A stretch of DNA of 64,000 nt from Parachlamydia sp. AcF125 (lineage in GTDB: Bacteria > Chlamydiota > Chlamydiia > Chlamydiales > Parachlamydiaceae). Shown here one piece after another: positions 9,902 to 18,134 of the stretch (its first letter is position 1; each line of letters begins with the position of its first letter). The position numbers and the translations under genes were made by a program. The notes beneath the pieces were generated by a model. That model was not told the origin of the DNA. It saw nothing but the letters and a program-made list of their open reading frames with translations, and made no database searches. The DNA is taken from positions 124,001 through 188,000 of the forward strand of contig NZ_JAEMUD010000002.1 of the NCBI RefSeq assembly GCF_018342475.1. The letters run 5' to 3'.

Positions 9902-10111
9902 ATGAAAAAGATTCAAGACTATCTAAAAATTAAAGAAGCCGCTGAGTTCTTGGGCGTGACGACGACTACTTTAAGAAATTGGGAAAAACGAGGAAAATTA
10001 ACTTCACATCGTCATCCACTAAATCAATACAGGCTTTATAAGCGTGAAGATCTAGAAGAATTTTTGCAATTGATAGCGATGTCAAAGCAAAAGCACTCGA
10101 AAGGAAAATAG
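9902..10111 (+). CDS. MerR/excisionase-like helix-turn-helix protein, 69 residues
   Basis: The sequence LKIKEAAEFLGVTTTTLRNWEKRGKL is a textbook MerR/HTH_17 winged helix, followed by a wing (HPLNQYRLYKREDLEEFL) and a Lys-rich tail. It lacks the effector domain of full MerR regulators, so it resembles excisionases or small DNA-binding partners of recombinases. An AGAGGG ribosome-binding site precedes the ATG. Its stop is one base from the start of the AlbA_2/ATPase gene, so they form an operon that continues into the broken serine recombinase. Likely role: regulating or assisting this mobile module. Confidence 0.85.
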   Translation: MKKIQDYLKIKEAAEFLGVTTTTLRNWEKRGKLTSHRHPLNQYRLYKREDLEEFLQLIAMSKQKHSKGK

Positions 10112-10112
10112 C

Positions 10113-11972
10113 ATGGACTCAATGGAATTTAATGAGCTATTCGACTTGCTTCAAAATGGTGATGAAATGGATCGCATTGAAGCCAAATCCGCTGCTCACG
10201 GTATTGGAAAAAGCTTTCTCGAAACAGTTTCTGCTTATAGCAATGAACCAGGGCTTGGTGGAGGCTATATTTTATTAGGCATTACGAAAAATGGCGAAAC
10301 ACGAGATTTTAAATACGCTATTACAGGTATCTCTGATCCAGATAAACTTCAAAATGAGATTACTTCGCAATGTAGACAATGTTTTAATCTCCCTATTCGT
10401 CCAATTATCAAGGTCATTCCTCATCCTCAAGGTTGTATGCTCCTAGTCTACATTTCAGAAGCTAACGCTCACGAAAAACCAGTCTACATTAAGAGTAAAG
10501 GCATTGATGAAGGTGCTTATCGACGCATAGGATCATCCGATCAAATTTGTACCCGCGAAGATTTAGATCTCCTTTATCAACTTCGTTCTAGACGAAAGTA
10601 CGATGAAACATTGGTTGAAAATGCTTCTTTTACAGATTTTGAGCCTCAAGCAATTAAATTATATAGATATGAAAGAGAAAGGATTAAACCAGATGCTTCT
10701 GAGCTGCGCTACAATGATGAAGATTTACTGAAAGCCTTGAGGGCAATTGAGACAGAAAAAGGTTTAACAGCTCCTACGATAGGTGGGCTACTTCTTTTCG
10801 GCAATCAAGCTGTTTTAAGACGACTTTTTCCTCTCAAAAATCGAGTGGATTACATGCTCGTCGAAGGCAGAGAATGGATGACCGATTCAGATAAACGCTA
10901 TACAGCTTTTGAAATGTGTGAAGCTTTGATTACGGGCATTCCTCGCCTCATTAATCAAGTGATGACAGACATCCCTCAAGTGTTTGCTTTAGAAGAAGAT
11001 GAAATCAGAAGGAAAGATAATCCCATCATTCCAAGAAAAGTCATCCGAGAGTCCATTGTCAATGCGCTCATGCATAAAGACTATCGAGTGGCAAGTCCTG
11101 TGCAAATTATAAAGTATTCCAATCGCACAGAATTTCGAAATGTTGGCTATTCCTTAAAGCCTCAAGAGCAGTTGGGGCTTCCTGGGTCAGTTCCCAGGAA
11201 TGAGATTTTGGCTCAAGTGTTTCAAGATATTCATTATGCCGAAGCCAAAGGGACTGGAATTAGCACGATGCGTGAAGAAATGAAAAAAGCTAACCTATCA
11301 GTTCCCTTAATTGAATCTGATCGAGCAAGTAATTTGTTTGTCTTAACGCTCCTACCTCACCATCTCTTTGATCAGCAAGATATTGAATGGCTAAAGTCTT
11401 TCAAAGCCTATAACTTGAGTGATGAAGAAGCTCGTACTCTCATTATTATCCGTGAGAAAGGTTCTATTTCTAATACGGAATATCGAGCAATTAATGGAGT
11501 TGATACTTTAATGGCAAGTGCTCATTTAAGGCGCCTTCGAGATTTAGAACTTTTAGAGCAGAAAGGGAGAGGGAATGCAACATATTACATTCCTACTCAT
11601 AAACTTCTTTCTCCTTTTGTTACCCCTCATGTTAAGTCTTTATCTGAGGGGTTAACCCCTCATGCAACTCAGTTATCTGAGGGGTTATCTAATCAGATAG
11701 TGAACTTATCTGGGGAGTTAGATATAGAGTTAAGAGAAGCGATTCAAAAAATAGGAAAAAGAACTCCGCCAGACATAATAAAAAATCTAATAAAACGACT
11801 GTGTCTATTGCGTCCTTTTAAGCCCAGTGATTTAGCCATTCTCCTAAAAAGAAGTCATCGATATGTTCGTGACTACTATCTTACTCCTATGGTTGAGTTG
11901 GGTGAACTTGAGTTATTATTTCCTAGTAATCCTGCTCATCCACAACAAGCCTATAAGAGCACGAAATCATGA
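10113..11972 (+). CDS. AlbA_2 / HATPase_c_4 ATP-binding protein, 619 residues
   Basis: The N-terminal 150 residues match the AlbA_2 (Schlafen-type, formerly AAA_4) domain: ESxxFE-like acidic start (DRIEAKSAAHG), GGGYILLGI and EGAYRRIGSSDQ. The middle holds the HATPase_c_4 region, with RESIVNALMHKDY near residue 315 and ATP-lid sequence AKGTGISTMREEM near 383. The C-terminus has winged-helix regions separated by a linker with three LSEGL/LSGEL repeats. Family members are putative transcriptional regulators or helicase-like proteins, often in mobile or defence contexts. It lies 1 bp after the HTH gene and overlaps the recombinase ATG (ATGA, 11969-11972). The frame is intact. Confidence 0.88.
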   Translation: MDSMEFNELFDLLQNGDEMDRIEAKSAAHGIGKSFLETVSAYSNEPGLGGGYILLGITKNGETRDFKYAITGISDPDKLQNEITSQCRQCFNLPIRPIIKVIPHPQGCMLLVYISEANAHEKPVYIKSKGIDEGAYRRIGSSDQICTREDLDLLYQLRSRRKYDETLVENASFTDFEPQAIKLYRYERERIKPDASELRYNDEDLLKALRAIETEKGLTAPTIGGLLLFGNQAVLRRLFPLKNRVDYMLVEGREWMTDSDKRYTAFEMCEALITGIPRLINQVMTDIPQVFALEEDEIRRKDNPIIPRKVIRESIVNALMHKDYRVASPVQIIKYSNRTEFRNVGYSLKPQEQLGLPGSVPRNEILAQVFQDIHYAEAKGTGISTMREEMKKANLSVPLIESDRASNLFVLTLLPHHLFDQQDIEWLKSFKAYNLSDEEARTLIIIREKGSISNTEYRAINGVDTLMASAHLRRLRDLELLEQKGRGNATYYIPTHKLLSPFVTPHVKSLSEGLTPHATQLSEGLSNQIVNLSGELDIELREAIQKIGKRTPPDIIKNLIKRLCLLRPFKPSDLAILLKRSHRYVRDYYLTPMVELGELELLFPSNPAHPQQAYKSTKS

Positions 11973-12661
11973 AAGCGATTCTGCTCTAGCCAGAGTATCA
12001 AGCAAAGAGCAAGAAGAAGGGCAATCAATCCCTGCTAAAGAACGTCGTTTAAGAGAATATGCGGAGAGAAAAGGCCTGATGAGGAAGTTTTTAAAATTAC
12101 AGAGTCATCGACTAAAGATACCAGCAAGGAATTTGAGAAAATTCTGGAACGTATCCGCAAGTCACGTGAGACCATTGCATTAGTCGCTGATACGATTGAC
12201 AGAGTTCAGCGCAGTTTTAAGGAATCGGTTGTCCTTGACAATCTGAGAAAAGACGGAAAAGTGGAAATCCATTTCATGCGTGAAGGATTAATCCTTAACC
12301 TTAGATCAAACATTTCTGATATTTTACGCTGGAATATGGGGGTGATGTTTGCTCGCAGTTATGTTCTCCAGCTAGGCGACAATATTAAGCGTAGCAAAGA
12401 GCAATCCGCAAAACGAGGCGTATGGATGGGCTTGGCTCCAGTGGGTGATATGCATGCTGTGGCTGGTCAAAACTTCTATATCACGGCGAATATGGTCATG
12501 AATTTGGCAGCTCCTGCTAGAGAAATCTTTGAGAGTTCTGAAGTTGAAGAAAAACGTGAGCTTGTGAATTTGATGTTTCAGAACTTAAAATTAGAGCGTA
12601 AAAAAATGCTCACGGACATCCGTGAGCCATTTAGTAAGATGATTGGATATAAGGATCATCC
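11969..12661 (+). pseudogene. serine recombinase (resolvase/invertase family) pseudogene
   Basis: Three frames assemble into one recombinase. ATG at 11969 overlaps the upstream stop. ARVSSKEQEEGQSIPAKERR shows the catalytic serine region of resolvases, then after a -/+1 shift near 12080 the sequence reads VFKITESSTKDTSKEFEKIL and VADTIDRVQRSF. It continues as GKVEIHFMREGL, then QLGDNIKRSKEQ and RGVWMGLAPVG. There is a stop or frameshift right after the start codon region and another near 12080. The C-terminal end runs into the ssrA 3' end. This is the likely mover of the 9.4-12.7 kb module and is now dead. Confidence 0.85.
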
Positions 12662-12668
12662 AACCAAT

Positions 12669-13103
12669 TGGAGGTGGAGAGAATTGAACTCTCGTCCTGG
12701 GCAAATCTACATATTAATATCTACATGCTTAGTGGGCTGATCAATGAGTTAATCACGTTGCAGCCACCACACTATGATTAACTTGCTTCATTTGATCTTG
12801 AAGTAAACTCCTAGAAGCGGCGAATTTTACTCCATACCAAGTGAATGACAGCAGACTCCTCGACCCTTGGTCCAATCTCAGACTGCTGTGCCGATAAAGC
12901 TGTTAGGCTTTATACAGCGAGTAATTAGCTTAATTAAGCAGCAGCAGCGTAAGAAACTGAATCAGCTTCTTGTGCAGCAGCAAAACTAATTACTTTGCTA
13001 TTTTCGTTAGCATTTATTGTTTTATCGGCTTTTTAAGGAGGCCAACCGACATCCTCCGCATGCAATCAATACTTGACTTCTCAGTCGAAACCGTGACACC
13101 CCC
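12669..13103 (-). ncRNA. ssrA: tmRNA (transfer-messenger RNA)
   Basis: The 5' end GGGGGTG (13103-13097) pairs with CACCTCC (12676-12670) as the acceptor stem, with one G-U pair; an A discriminator follows and CCA is not encoded. The T-arm reads GAGAGTTCAATTCTC. The internal tag frame reads ANENSKVISFAAAQEADSVS then YAAAA and a TAA stop (about 13015-12937). Together these are decisive for tmRNA, which rescues stalled ribosomes and tags the nascent chain for proteolysis. A good promoter lies upstream. The 3' end abuts the broken recombinase module. Confidence 0.97.
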
Positions 13104-13121
13104 AAATATCGATTGATTCTT

Positions 13122-13150
13122 ATGATAGCTTTTAAAAGATTAAAAAGCAA
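13122..13150 (-). promoter_or_regulatory. probable sigma-70/66-type promoter of ssrA
   Basis: On the minus strand TTGCTT (13150-13145) and TATCAT (13127-13122) are separated by exactly 17 bases. Transcription would start about 10-20 bases before the mature tmRNA 5' end, leaving a short leader for RNase P to remove. Confidence 0.7.
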
Positions 13151-13167
13151 CAACCTCTGTCAAACTT

Positions 13168-13197
13168 TAACCGGGGAATCCTGATTCTCCCCGGTTA
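13168..13197 (-). terminator. hairpin after the 13228-13905 gene
   Basis: A TAACCGGGGA / TCCCCGGTTA stem of 10 bp with an inner AATC/GATT extension lies directly after the stop of the hypothetical gene and before the ssrA promoter. The stem is GC-strong but is not followed by a long U run, so termination may need help or the hairpin may mark the mRNA 3' end. Confidence 0.6.
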
Positions 13198-13227
13198 TTA
13201 AGACCCTTCTTTTTTCACAGTTGTCAG

Positions 13228-13905
13228 TTAAACCAATCCTTTTTTCTCCACTTCCTCTATTGCTCTCTGCGTAGCTGCCATTATAAGGTTTTGATCATCT
13301 TTTTGCTTAGAAGCTTTCTGTGGGACCTCGTTTTCATTTCCCATCAGCTCATCAAAATTAATCTCCTCTTCATCGCTGACCTCATCCTCTTCATGCTTAT
13401 AGTTTCGCTCTCTCCGTTTGCGCAAAACTTCGTTCAATTTTTCTTGGGCATTTGTTGTGTTTGAATCCAGGGAAAGATCGGAGGATTCAGAGGGAGGTTC
13501 AGGGGGCTTGGGGATAGTTAATTTATTCCACCGAGCGACATGCATAAAATCTTCCAGCTTGGTTTTGAAGCGTGTTCCCAAATACAAGGCGCTTAGATTT
13601 GAAATTTTATGGGAGAGCTCTTGGATCTCTTTTTCTTCTTCTTTAGTAAAAGGCCCTTTTTTTGCCTCAAATGCTTTTAGCTTAGATTCTAGCTGTTTAT
13701 TAAGAGGGTTATAAGCTTTCTTAAGGGTCCTTTCACTCACCCAAGAAAAGCTTTTTAGAAAATGTCCAAGTCTTTTAAAAAATAATTCCACCGTCTTTGT
13801 TTTTGGGGAGTTTTCTTTTTTTAAGTATTTAAGCAACTCGGTATTATTCTTGACTTTGCACCCTTGTTTAATAAAGTCAGCATGATTATCCAAATTTATA
13901 AGCAT
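13228..13905 (-). CDS. hypothetical charged protein, 225 residues
   Basis: Not recognised. AAGGA lies 8-9 bases before the ATG. The protein is very hydrophilic and has no signal peptide or membrane segment. It has a helical N-terminal half rich in Lys/Glu (KAFEAKKGPFTKEEEKEI), a Pro/Ser linker near residues 130-150 (PKPPEPPSESSDLSLDS) and an acidic region near 172-190 (EEDEVSDEEEINFDEL). Such low-complexity, disordered, charged composition is common among chlamydial secreted effectors, but nothing here proves secretion. It sits alone upstream of ssrA and ends at a strong hairpin. Confidence 0.7.
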   Translation of the reverse strand: MLINLDNHADFIKQGCKVKNNTELLKYLKKENSPKTKTVELFFKRLGHFLKSFSWVSERTLKKAYNPLNKQLESKLKAFEAKKGPFTKEEEKEIQELSHKISNLSALYLGTRFKTKLEDFMHVARWNKLTIPKPPEPPSESSDLSLDSNTTNAQEKLNEVLRKRRERNYKHEEDEVSDEEEINFDELMGNENEVPQKASKQKDDQNLIMAATQRAIEEVEKKGLV

Positions 13906-14251
13906 AAACTATTATCCTTGTTAAACTTGTCATGTAAATATTTTATTATATAATTTATTTAAATTCAACAATAAACTTTAATTTTCCTTTTGTTTTTTAT
14001 TTAGACTTGAATAAAGATTGTGTTTTTTTAATCCTTAATAGAAACGAAGGATAAATATTGCCTTCATGGGTAGCGATTTACCAATTTAGGAGAGGCAAAT
14101 TAAAATGAATATTCAAGGAGATAACCGACTAGAGCGTTGAATCGAAGGCAACCACGACATTTTCGGCTATTTAGGAAGCTTGAAGAAGGGCAAGGTTAGC
14201 AGAGCCTACTATGCTAGGCAAAGAGGCGGTTGTTTACAGTTCTTGGTAGGG
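13906..14251. other. 346-bp intergenic region, no gene recognised
   Basis: Lies between two minus-strand genes. The first half is very AT-rich and probably carries the promoter of the 13228-13905 gene. The 14100-14250 stretch is less AT-rich and may be an unidentifiable relic; no frame there is convincing. Confidence 0.4.
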
Positions 14252-14291
14252 AAAATAAGAGAGCAGGCATATGAGAATGGCTCCTCTCTTT
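14252..14291 (-). terminator. possible terminator of the permease operon
   Basis: AAGAGAG (14290-14284 on the minus strand) pairs with CTCTCTT (14263-14257), followed by ATTTTC. It lies just past the permease stop. The loop is long (about 20 bases), so confidence is moderate. Confidence 0.45.
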
Positions 14292-14299
14292 TATTCTAA

Positions 14300-15604
14300 C
14301 TACCTAATTAACTTGGGGAAAGAAAGGGAGGGCTCCTTTTCTTTGAAAAATCGATAAAGGGGAACTCCCATTAGAAGGACGCCAAAGCCAGCACCCAATT
14401 GGACCCACGAAATCTGTAAAAGCAGCCAAAAATTCAGGGCCAGCGCAGCAATGGGTAGAATGGTATAAAGAGGGCCATTTAGGAGGGGTTTCCACTCCTC
14501 TCTCCTGCGTAAAACCAATAAAGCTAAACATGTGGGAATGTACTGGGTAAATCTAGCGGCCACGTTTAAAATAGCCAATTGATAAAAATTTCCCGACAAA
14601 GCAATCAGGGAGACAAAGCCTGCAGTCATTAAAGTCGCTATATACGGAGATTCATACCGATTCTTGGCAGCAATATAAGAAGGAATAAGCTGATCTTCTG
14701 CTAAAGCAACCGCTGTTCTTGGGGTCATAAATGAAGCGACCAAATTGACCCCTCCAATCGAAATCAAAGTCCCTATATCGACAATATTTTTACTCCATTG
14801 ACCGCCCAGTGCATAGGCGAGATCAGAGATAGGAAAGACACTTTCTGCCAACTGGGAGCCTAAAACGCCAATCGCTACAATTTGGATAATAAAATAGAGT
14901 AAAGAGCAAAAACTGATCACAATAATTAAAGCGATTGGAATATTTTTTTGAGGATTTTTCATTTCTTGCGCAGCAACCGCCAGGCCTTCAAATCCCGTAA
15001 AAGCATAAAAAACCATTAAAAAGGCTTCTTTAAAGTGGGTGGGTTCGATTTCTCTAAAAGGCAGCAATACAAAATGCTCACTTTTTAAAAAAAATAGGCC
15101 AATTGCCACTACGGCTAGAAGAGGAATGAGTTTCGTAATGGTCATCACATCATTTAAAAACTTAAAAGAGTGAATCCCTCTAAGATTTAAAACGGTAAAA
15201 AAGAGGATCTGCGCCATAATTAAAAGGCTGCGAAAAGGCTCTCCAGCAAGGGCAGGAACTAAAGAGCTTAAGGCAGTGGTGAAACCCACCGCTAAAGTCG
15301 CCCAAGCAATAATGCTAATCGCCCATTTCATCATGCCAACTTCAAATCCCACAAAATCTCCAAACGCTTCTCTAGCGTAAAGATAAGCTGCTCCATTTTT
15401 GTTAAAAAGGGAGGCACATTTTGCAAAACAAAGGGCTATTAAGATGATAAATAAAGTTGCCAATAGATAAAGAAAGGGGCTCCACGTATTGACAAGTGCC
15501 ATCGCCTTCCCGGGAAGGATAAAAATGCTGGCGCCGACCATACTATTAATCCCTAGCAGGATAATACTTAAAAGGCCTAATTTTTTTTGGTTAGGAAGGT
15601 TCAT
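14300..15604 (-). CDS. APC-superfamily amino acid permease, 434 residues
   Basis: Twelve hydrophobic segments are visible, starting with LLSIILLGINSMVGASIFIL. The GINSMVGASIF block in helix 1 is the substrate-binding glycine-rich loop of APC amino acid/polyamine transporters. FYAFTGFEGLAVAAQEMKNP in helix 6 and IPIALI after it are further family marks. Length is normal. It would import amino acids or a polyamine across the inner membrane. Its first codons overlap the end of the upstream glutamine amidotransferase gene by 14 bp, so they are co-transcribed and probably act on related nitrogen compounds. Confidence 0.9.
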   Translation of the reverse strand: MNLPNQKKLGLLSIILLGINSMVGASIFILPGKAMALVNTWSPFLYLLATLFIILIALCFAKCASLFNKNGAAYLYAREAFGDFVGFEVGMMKWAISIIAWATLAVGFTTALSSLVPALAGEPFRSLLIMAQILFFTVLNLRGIHSFKFLNDVMTITKLIPLLAVVAIGLFFLKSEHFVLLPFREIEPTHFKEAFLMVFYAFTGFEGLAVAAQEMKNPQKNIPIALIIVISFCSLLYFIIQIVAIGVLGSQLAESVFPISDLAYALGGQWSKNIVDIGTLISIGGVNLVASFMTPRTAVALAEDQLIPSYIAAKNRYESPYIATLMTAGFVSLIALSGNFYQLAILNVAARFTQYIPTCLALLVLRRREEWKPLLNGPLYTILPIAALALNFWLLLQISWVQLGAGFGVLLMGVPLYRFFKEKEPSLSFPKLIR

Positions 15605-16337
15605 GGTTTTCTACTTTTTTGATAAAATAATTAAACAATTTTTGCATATTCGCATCGGATGAAACCATCATTTCGGGATGCCATTGTACCCCTAAAATAA
15701 AATGCCCGTCGTTCTTTTCGATCCCTTCTATCAGTCCATCTTTTGCTTTTGCATTAATTGTAAACCCATTTGCTAGTTTTTTAATAGCTTGATGATGATA
15801 GGTATTCGTTTCGAGAGAGGAGGCATTAAAAATTTCTTCCAAAATTGTGCCGGGCATTACATCCACATCGTGCATTGCAATATGCTTTTTTTCTTTTTGC
15901 AGATGGAGAATGTTTGTATTAAACATATGGGGGATATCTTGGTAAAGAGTTCCTCCAAAAGCGACGTTCAGCAATTGTAAACCGCGGCAAATTCCTAATA
16001 TGGGTTTATTTGTTTCCTCGGCCATTCGAACGAGATGCAACTCATGGGTATCGCGCTTGGGAAAAATGGTTCCTAGCATCGGATGTGGTTGCTCTCCATA
16101 AAGCAACGGATTTACATCAATTCCACCTGAAAGAATCAAACCATCAATTTGATTCATCTGCGCTCGTACAATCTCTTCGTTTTCCACAAAAGGAAGCATG
16201 AGGGGAACTCCCCCTGCTTGAATAACCACATCGATGTAAGAATAGTTCACATACACGCGTTCTTGTCCTGTTTCAGGTCCAAATGTTTCAAATAAAAAAT
16301 TAGTTGAAATTCCGATAATTGCTTTTTTTGCCCGCAT
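15591..16337 (-). CDS. class I glutamine amidotransferase, PuuD-like gamma-glutamyl hydrolase
   Basis: The catalytic cysteine is in GICRGLQLLNVAFGG near residue 116, and the His-Glu of the triad in GVQWHPE near the C-terminus. LILSGGIDVNPLLYGE matches the PuuD/peptidase C26 subgroup, which hydrolyses gamma-glutamyl-GABA or other gamma-glutamyl amides. I choose the ATG at 16337; a TTG three codons upstream (16346) is also possible, and neither has a strong ribosome-binding site. It is the first gene of a two-gene operon with the permease, which suggests uptake and breakdown of a glutamylated amine or amino acid. The rest of the putrescine pathway is not in view. Confidence 0.9.
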   Translation of the reverse strand: MRAKKAIIGISTNFLFETFGPETGQERVYVNYSYIDVVIQAGGVPLMLPFVENEEIVRAQMNQIDGLILSGGIDVNPLLYGEQPHPMLGTIFPKRDTHELHLVRMAEETNKPILGICRGLQLLNVAFGGTLYQDIPHMFNTNILHLQKEKKHIAMHDVDVMPGTILEEIFNASSLETNTYHHQAIKKLANGFTINAKAKDGLIEGIEKNDGHFILGVQWHPEMMVSSDANMQKLFNYFIKKVENHEPS

Positions 16338-16460
16338 AAAAACCAACCAAATAGTGAAAGGAAAAATTATTTTAAATAAAAATTATAACAATATAGGCGG
16401 CAAATGTCAATTTGATTCATTTTTACAAAGAGAATAATAAAGGGAACTCATATAGATTAC

Positions 16461-16492
16461 TTGTTAATTAATTAAAGTATTTGTTATATAAT
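16461..16492 (+). promoter_or_regulatory. possible promoter of the 16549 gene
   Basis: TTGTTA (16461-16466) and TATATA (16485-16490), 18 bases apart, sit about 60 bases upstream of the ATG in a very AT-rich region. The AT content lowers confidence. Confidence 0.4.
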
Positions 16493-16548
16493 AAAAATAT
16501 GAATATAATGAATTAAGTGTCTTTAAAGAGTAAACAAAGCGAGGCCAT

Positions 16549-17172
16549 ATGTTTTTTTTCCGAACAAACGATTATTTTGATTGTTATCCTTCTTTTACTC
16601 TAACAACTGATCAAATAGATCCAGAAGAGAAAGTCGTTCAAACCTTGCACTCTTTCGACACGGAAAAAGAACTATTAGCCATAAAGTGGGACAAGAAGAC
16701 AAAACTTCAGTCGTTAGTACACATTGATAAAAAAGATTTAACCATAAAAAATAAGATTCTTTCTTGGTTCGGAGCGGGAAAATTAGCTCATACTTGTTAC
16801 TCCCTTTACGATGTCTGCCGGTATCTATCGTGCTACGACTTCAAATCAACCAAAAGCCAAGATAATGTTCATCAAAAAGTTTATGAGAAGGTCTGCATTC
16901 TAGCTGGTAAGTTTTTATTAAAGCCAAAAAAATCCTTATATTCATACGCCGCATCCACCTACGCTAAGTCGCCCGAAAGGCTTGCGACTTTAAAATTATG
17001 GATCAAAAACTCTGAGGCAAAGGAAGCTTCTTTATATAAGGCGGGTTCAAAAAAGTATGTAACCTATTTTAATCCGGCTATAGAGGGGGATAATCCTTCT
17101 TTAGATCCAGGCCAAATCCATGATATTTTTCGAAATCTGTATATCTGGAGCCATCAGAAGGATAGTGGCTAA
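16549..17172 (+). CDS. hypothetical protein, 207 residues
   Basis: Not recognised. A GCGAGG ribosome-binding site precedes the ATG. There is no signal peptide; the sequence is soluble, rich in Lys, Tyr and Trp, with a cluster of cysteines in HTCYSLYDVCRYLSCYDF near residues 84-101. The middle is predicted helical. The C-terminus is SHQKDSG. It stands between the amidotransferase/permease operon and the F-box/LRR array, transcribed away from the first and toward the second. It could be a lineage-specific effector, but there is no direct evidence. Confidence 0.65.
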   Translation: MFFFRTNDYFDCYPSFTLTTDQIDPEEKVVQTLHSFDTEKELLAIKWDKKTKLQSLVHIDKKDLTIKNKILSWFGAGKLAHTCYSLYDVCRYLSCYDFKSTKSQDNVHQKVYEKVCILAGKFLLKPKKSLYSYAASTYAKSPERLATLKLWIKNSEAKEASLYKAGSKKYVTYFNPAIEGDNPSLDPGQIHDIFRNLYIWSHQKDSG

Positions 17173-17508
17173 GCCATTTAGTGTTAACTCAAATCCTCAT
17201 CAAATGGCCTACACGCACAAGAGAGTTGGCCATCTTGAGACCCTCTTTGAAGGGAGCACGGTCTCCCGCCGATAGATTATAGGCTCAAGTCCTGCTAATT
17301 GCTTATTGGCGTATTCATAAGCTAATTTAAAATCACTTTTTTCAAATCCGAACTTAACGGAGAACCTTATTTCATACTCACATGTAGAAAATTATTGAAT
17401 AAATTTTACTCAAGATATTTCATAGCAGATTATCCTTCAGATTATAAAACCTGCGCGAATGCAGATAGCAATTCTATCCCACGGGAAGTTCGGCGATTTG
17501 GTTGTAAC
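17173..17508. other. 336-bp spacer between convergent genes
   Basis: Lies between the 16549 gene and the 3' end of the LRR array. No gene, repeat or strong terminator is apparent. Confidence 0.4.
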
Positions 17509-18134
17509 TTACGTCAAGATGGTGCAGCGTTGCCTTAATAACCAGCCCACCCCTTCGCAAACACCAGCGAGCTTGTTATCTTTTAAATCAAGCATCTTCA
17601 ACTGAGGCAGCTGTCCTATCTCTGCAGGCAGGTTAGTAAGCTTATTACCTTCTAAATAAAGTTCCTCCAACTGAGACAGCTGTTTTATCTCTATAGGAAG
17701 ACTGGCGATTCGGTTGCAGCTTAAGCCTAGCCTTCGCAGCCGGGATAGTTGTGTTATCCCTGTAGGAAAGCTAGTGAGCTGGTTGCAGTCTAAGTTGAGC
17801 TTTAATAGCTGGGATAGCTGCGTCAACTCTGTAGGAAGGCTAGTGAGCTGATTTTCGTATAAGGAAAGCTCTGATAGCTGAGATAGCTGTCCTATCTCTG
17901 CAGGAAGGTTAGTAAGTTTGTTATTTTCTAAACCAAGCTCTTCCAACTGAGACAACTGCCTTATCTCTGCAGGGAGATTGGCGATTCGGTTACGGTATAA
18001 GTCAAGGTATATTAATCGGGACAGCTGCGTTATCTCTACAGGAAAGCTAGTGAGATTGTTATCGTCTAGCTGAAGGATTTGCAAAGCAGGCAGCTGCCTT
18101 ATCTCTGGAGGAAGAATGGCGCCTCGGTTGCACC
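17509..18134 (-). pseudogene. orphan leucine-rich-repeat fragment (3' part of an F-box/LRR gene)
   Basis: About 8-9 LRR units of 23 residues with the consensus LPAEIGQLSQLxxLxLxxNxL, ending in DNKLAGVCEGVGWLLRQRC, the same end type as the upstream gene. There is no F-box and no ATG start: the LRR frame runs back to about 18134 (LPHLEVRCNRG then ILPPEIRQLPALQIL) and the only early start is a TTG at 18084. It therefore looks like the tail of another family copy left behind by recombination, lying directly after the stop of the intact gene in a different frame. It may still be translated by coupling, but I treat it as a fragment. Confidence 0.75.

Noticed and set aside
12261-12740. 159-codon frame running from the recombinase into ssrA
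   Set aside because: The last 25 codons are the complement of the tmRNA 3' end; only the recombinase part is real, and it is a pseudogene fragment.
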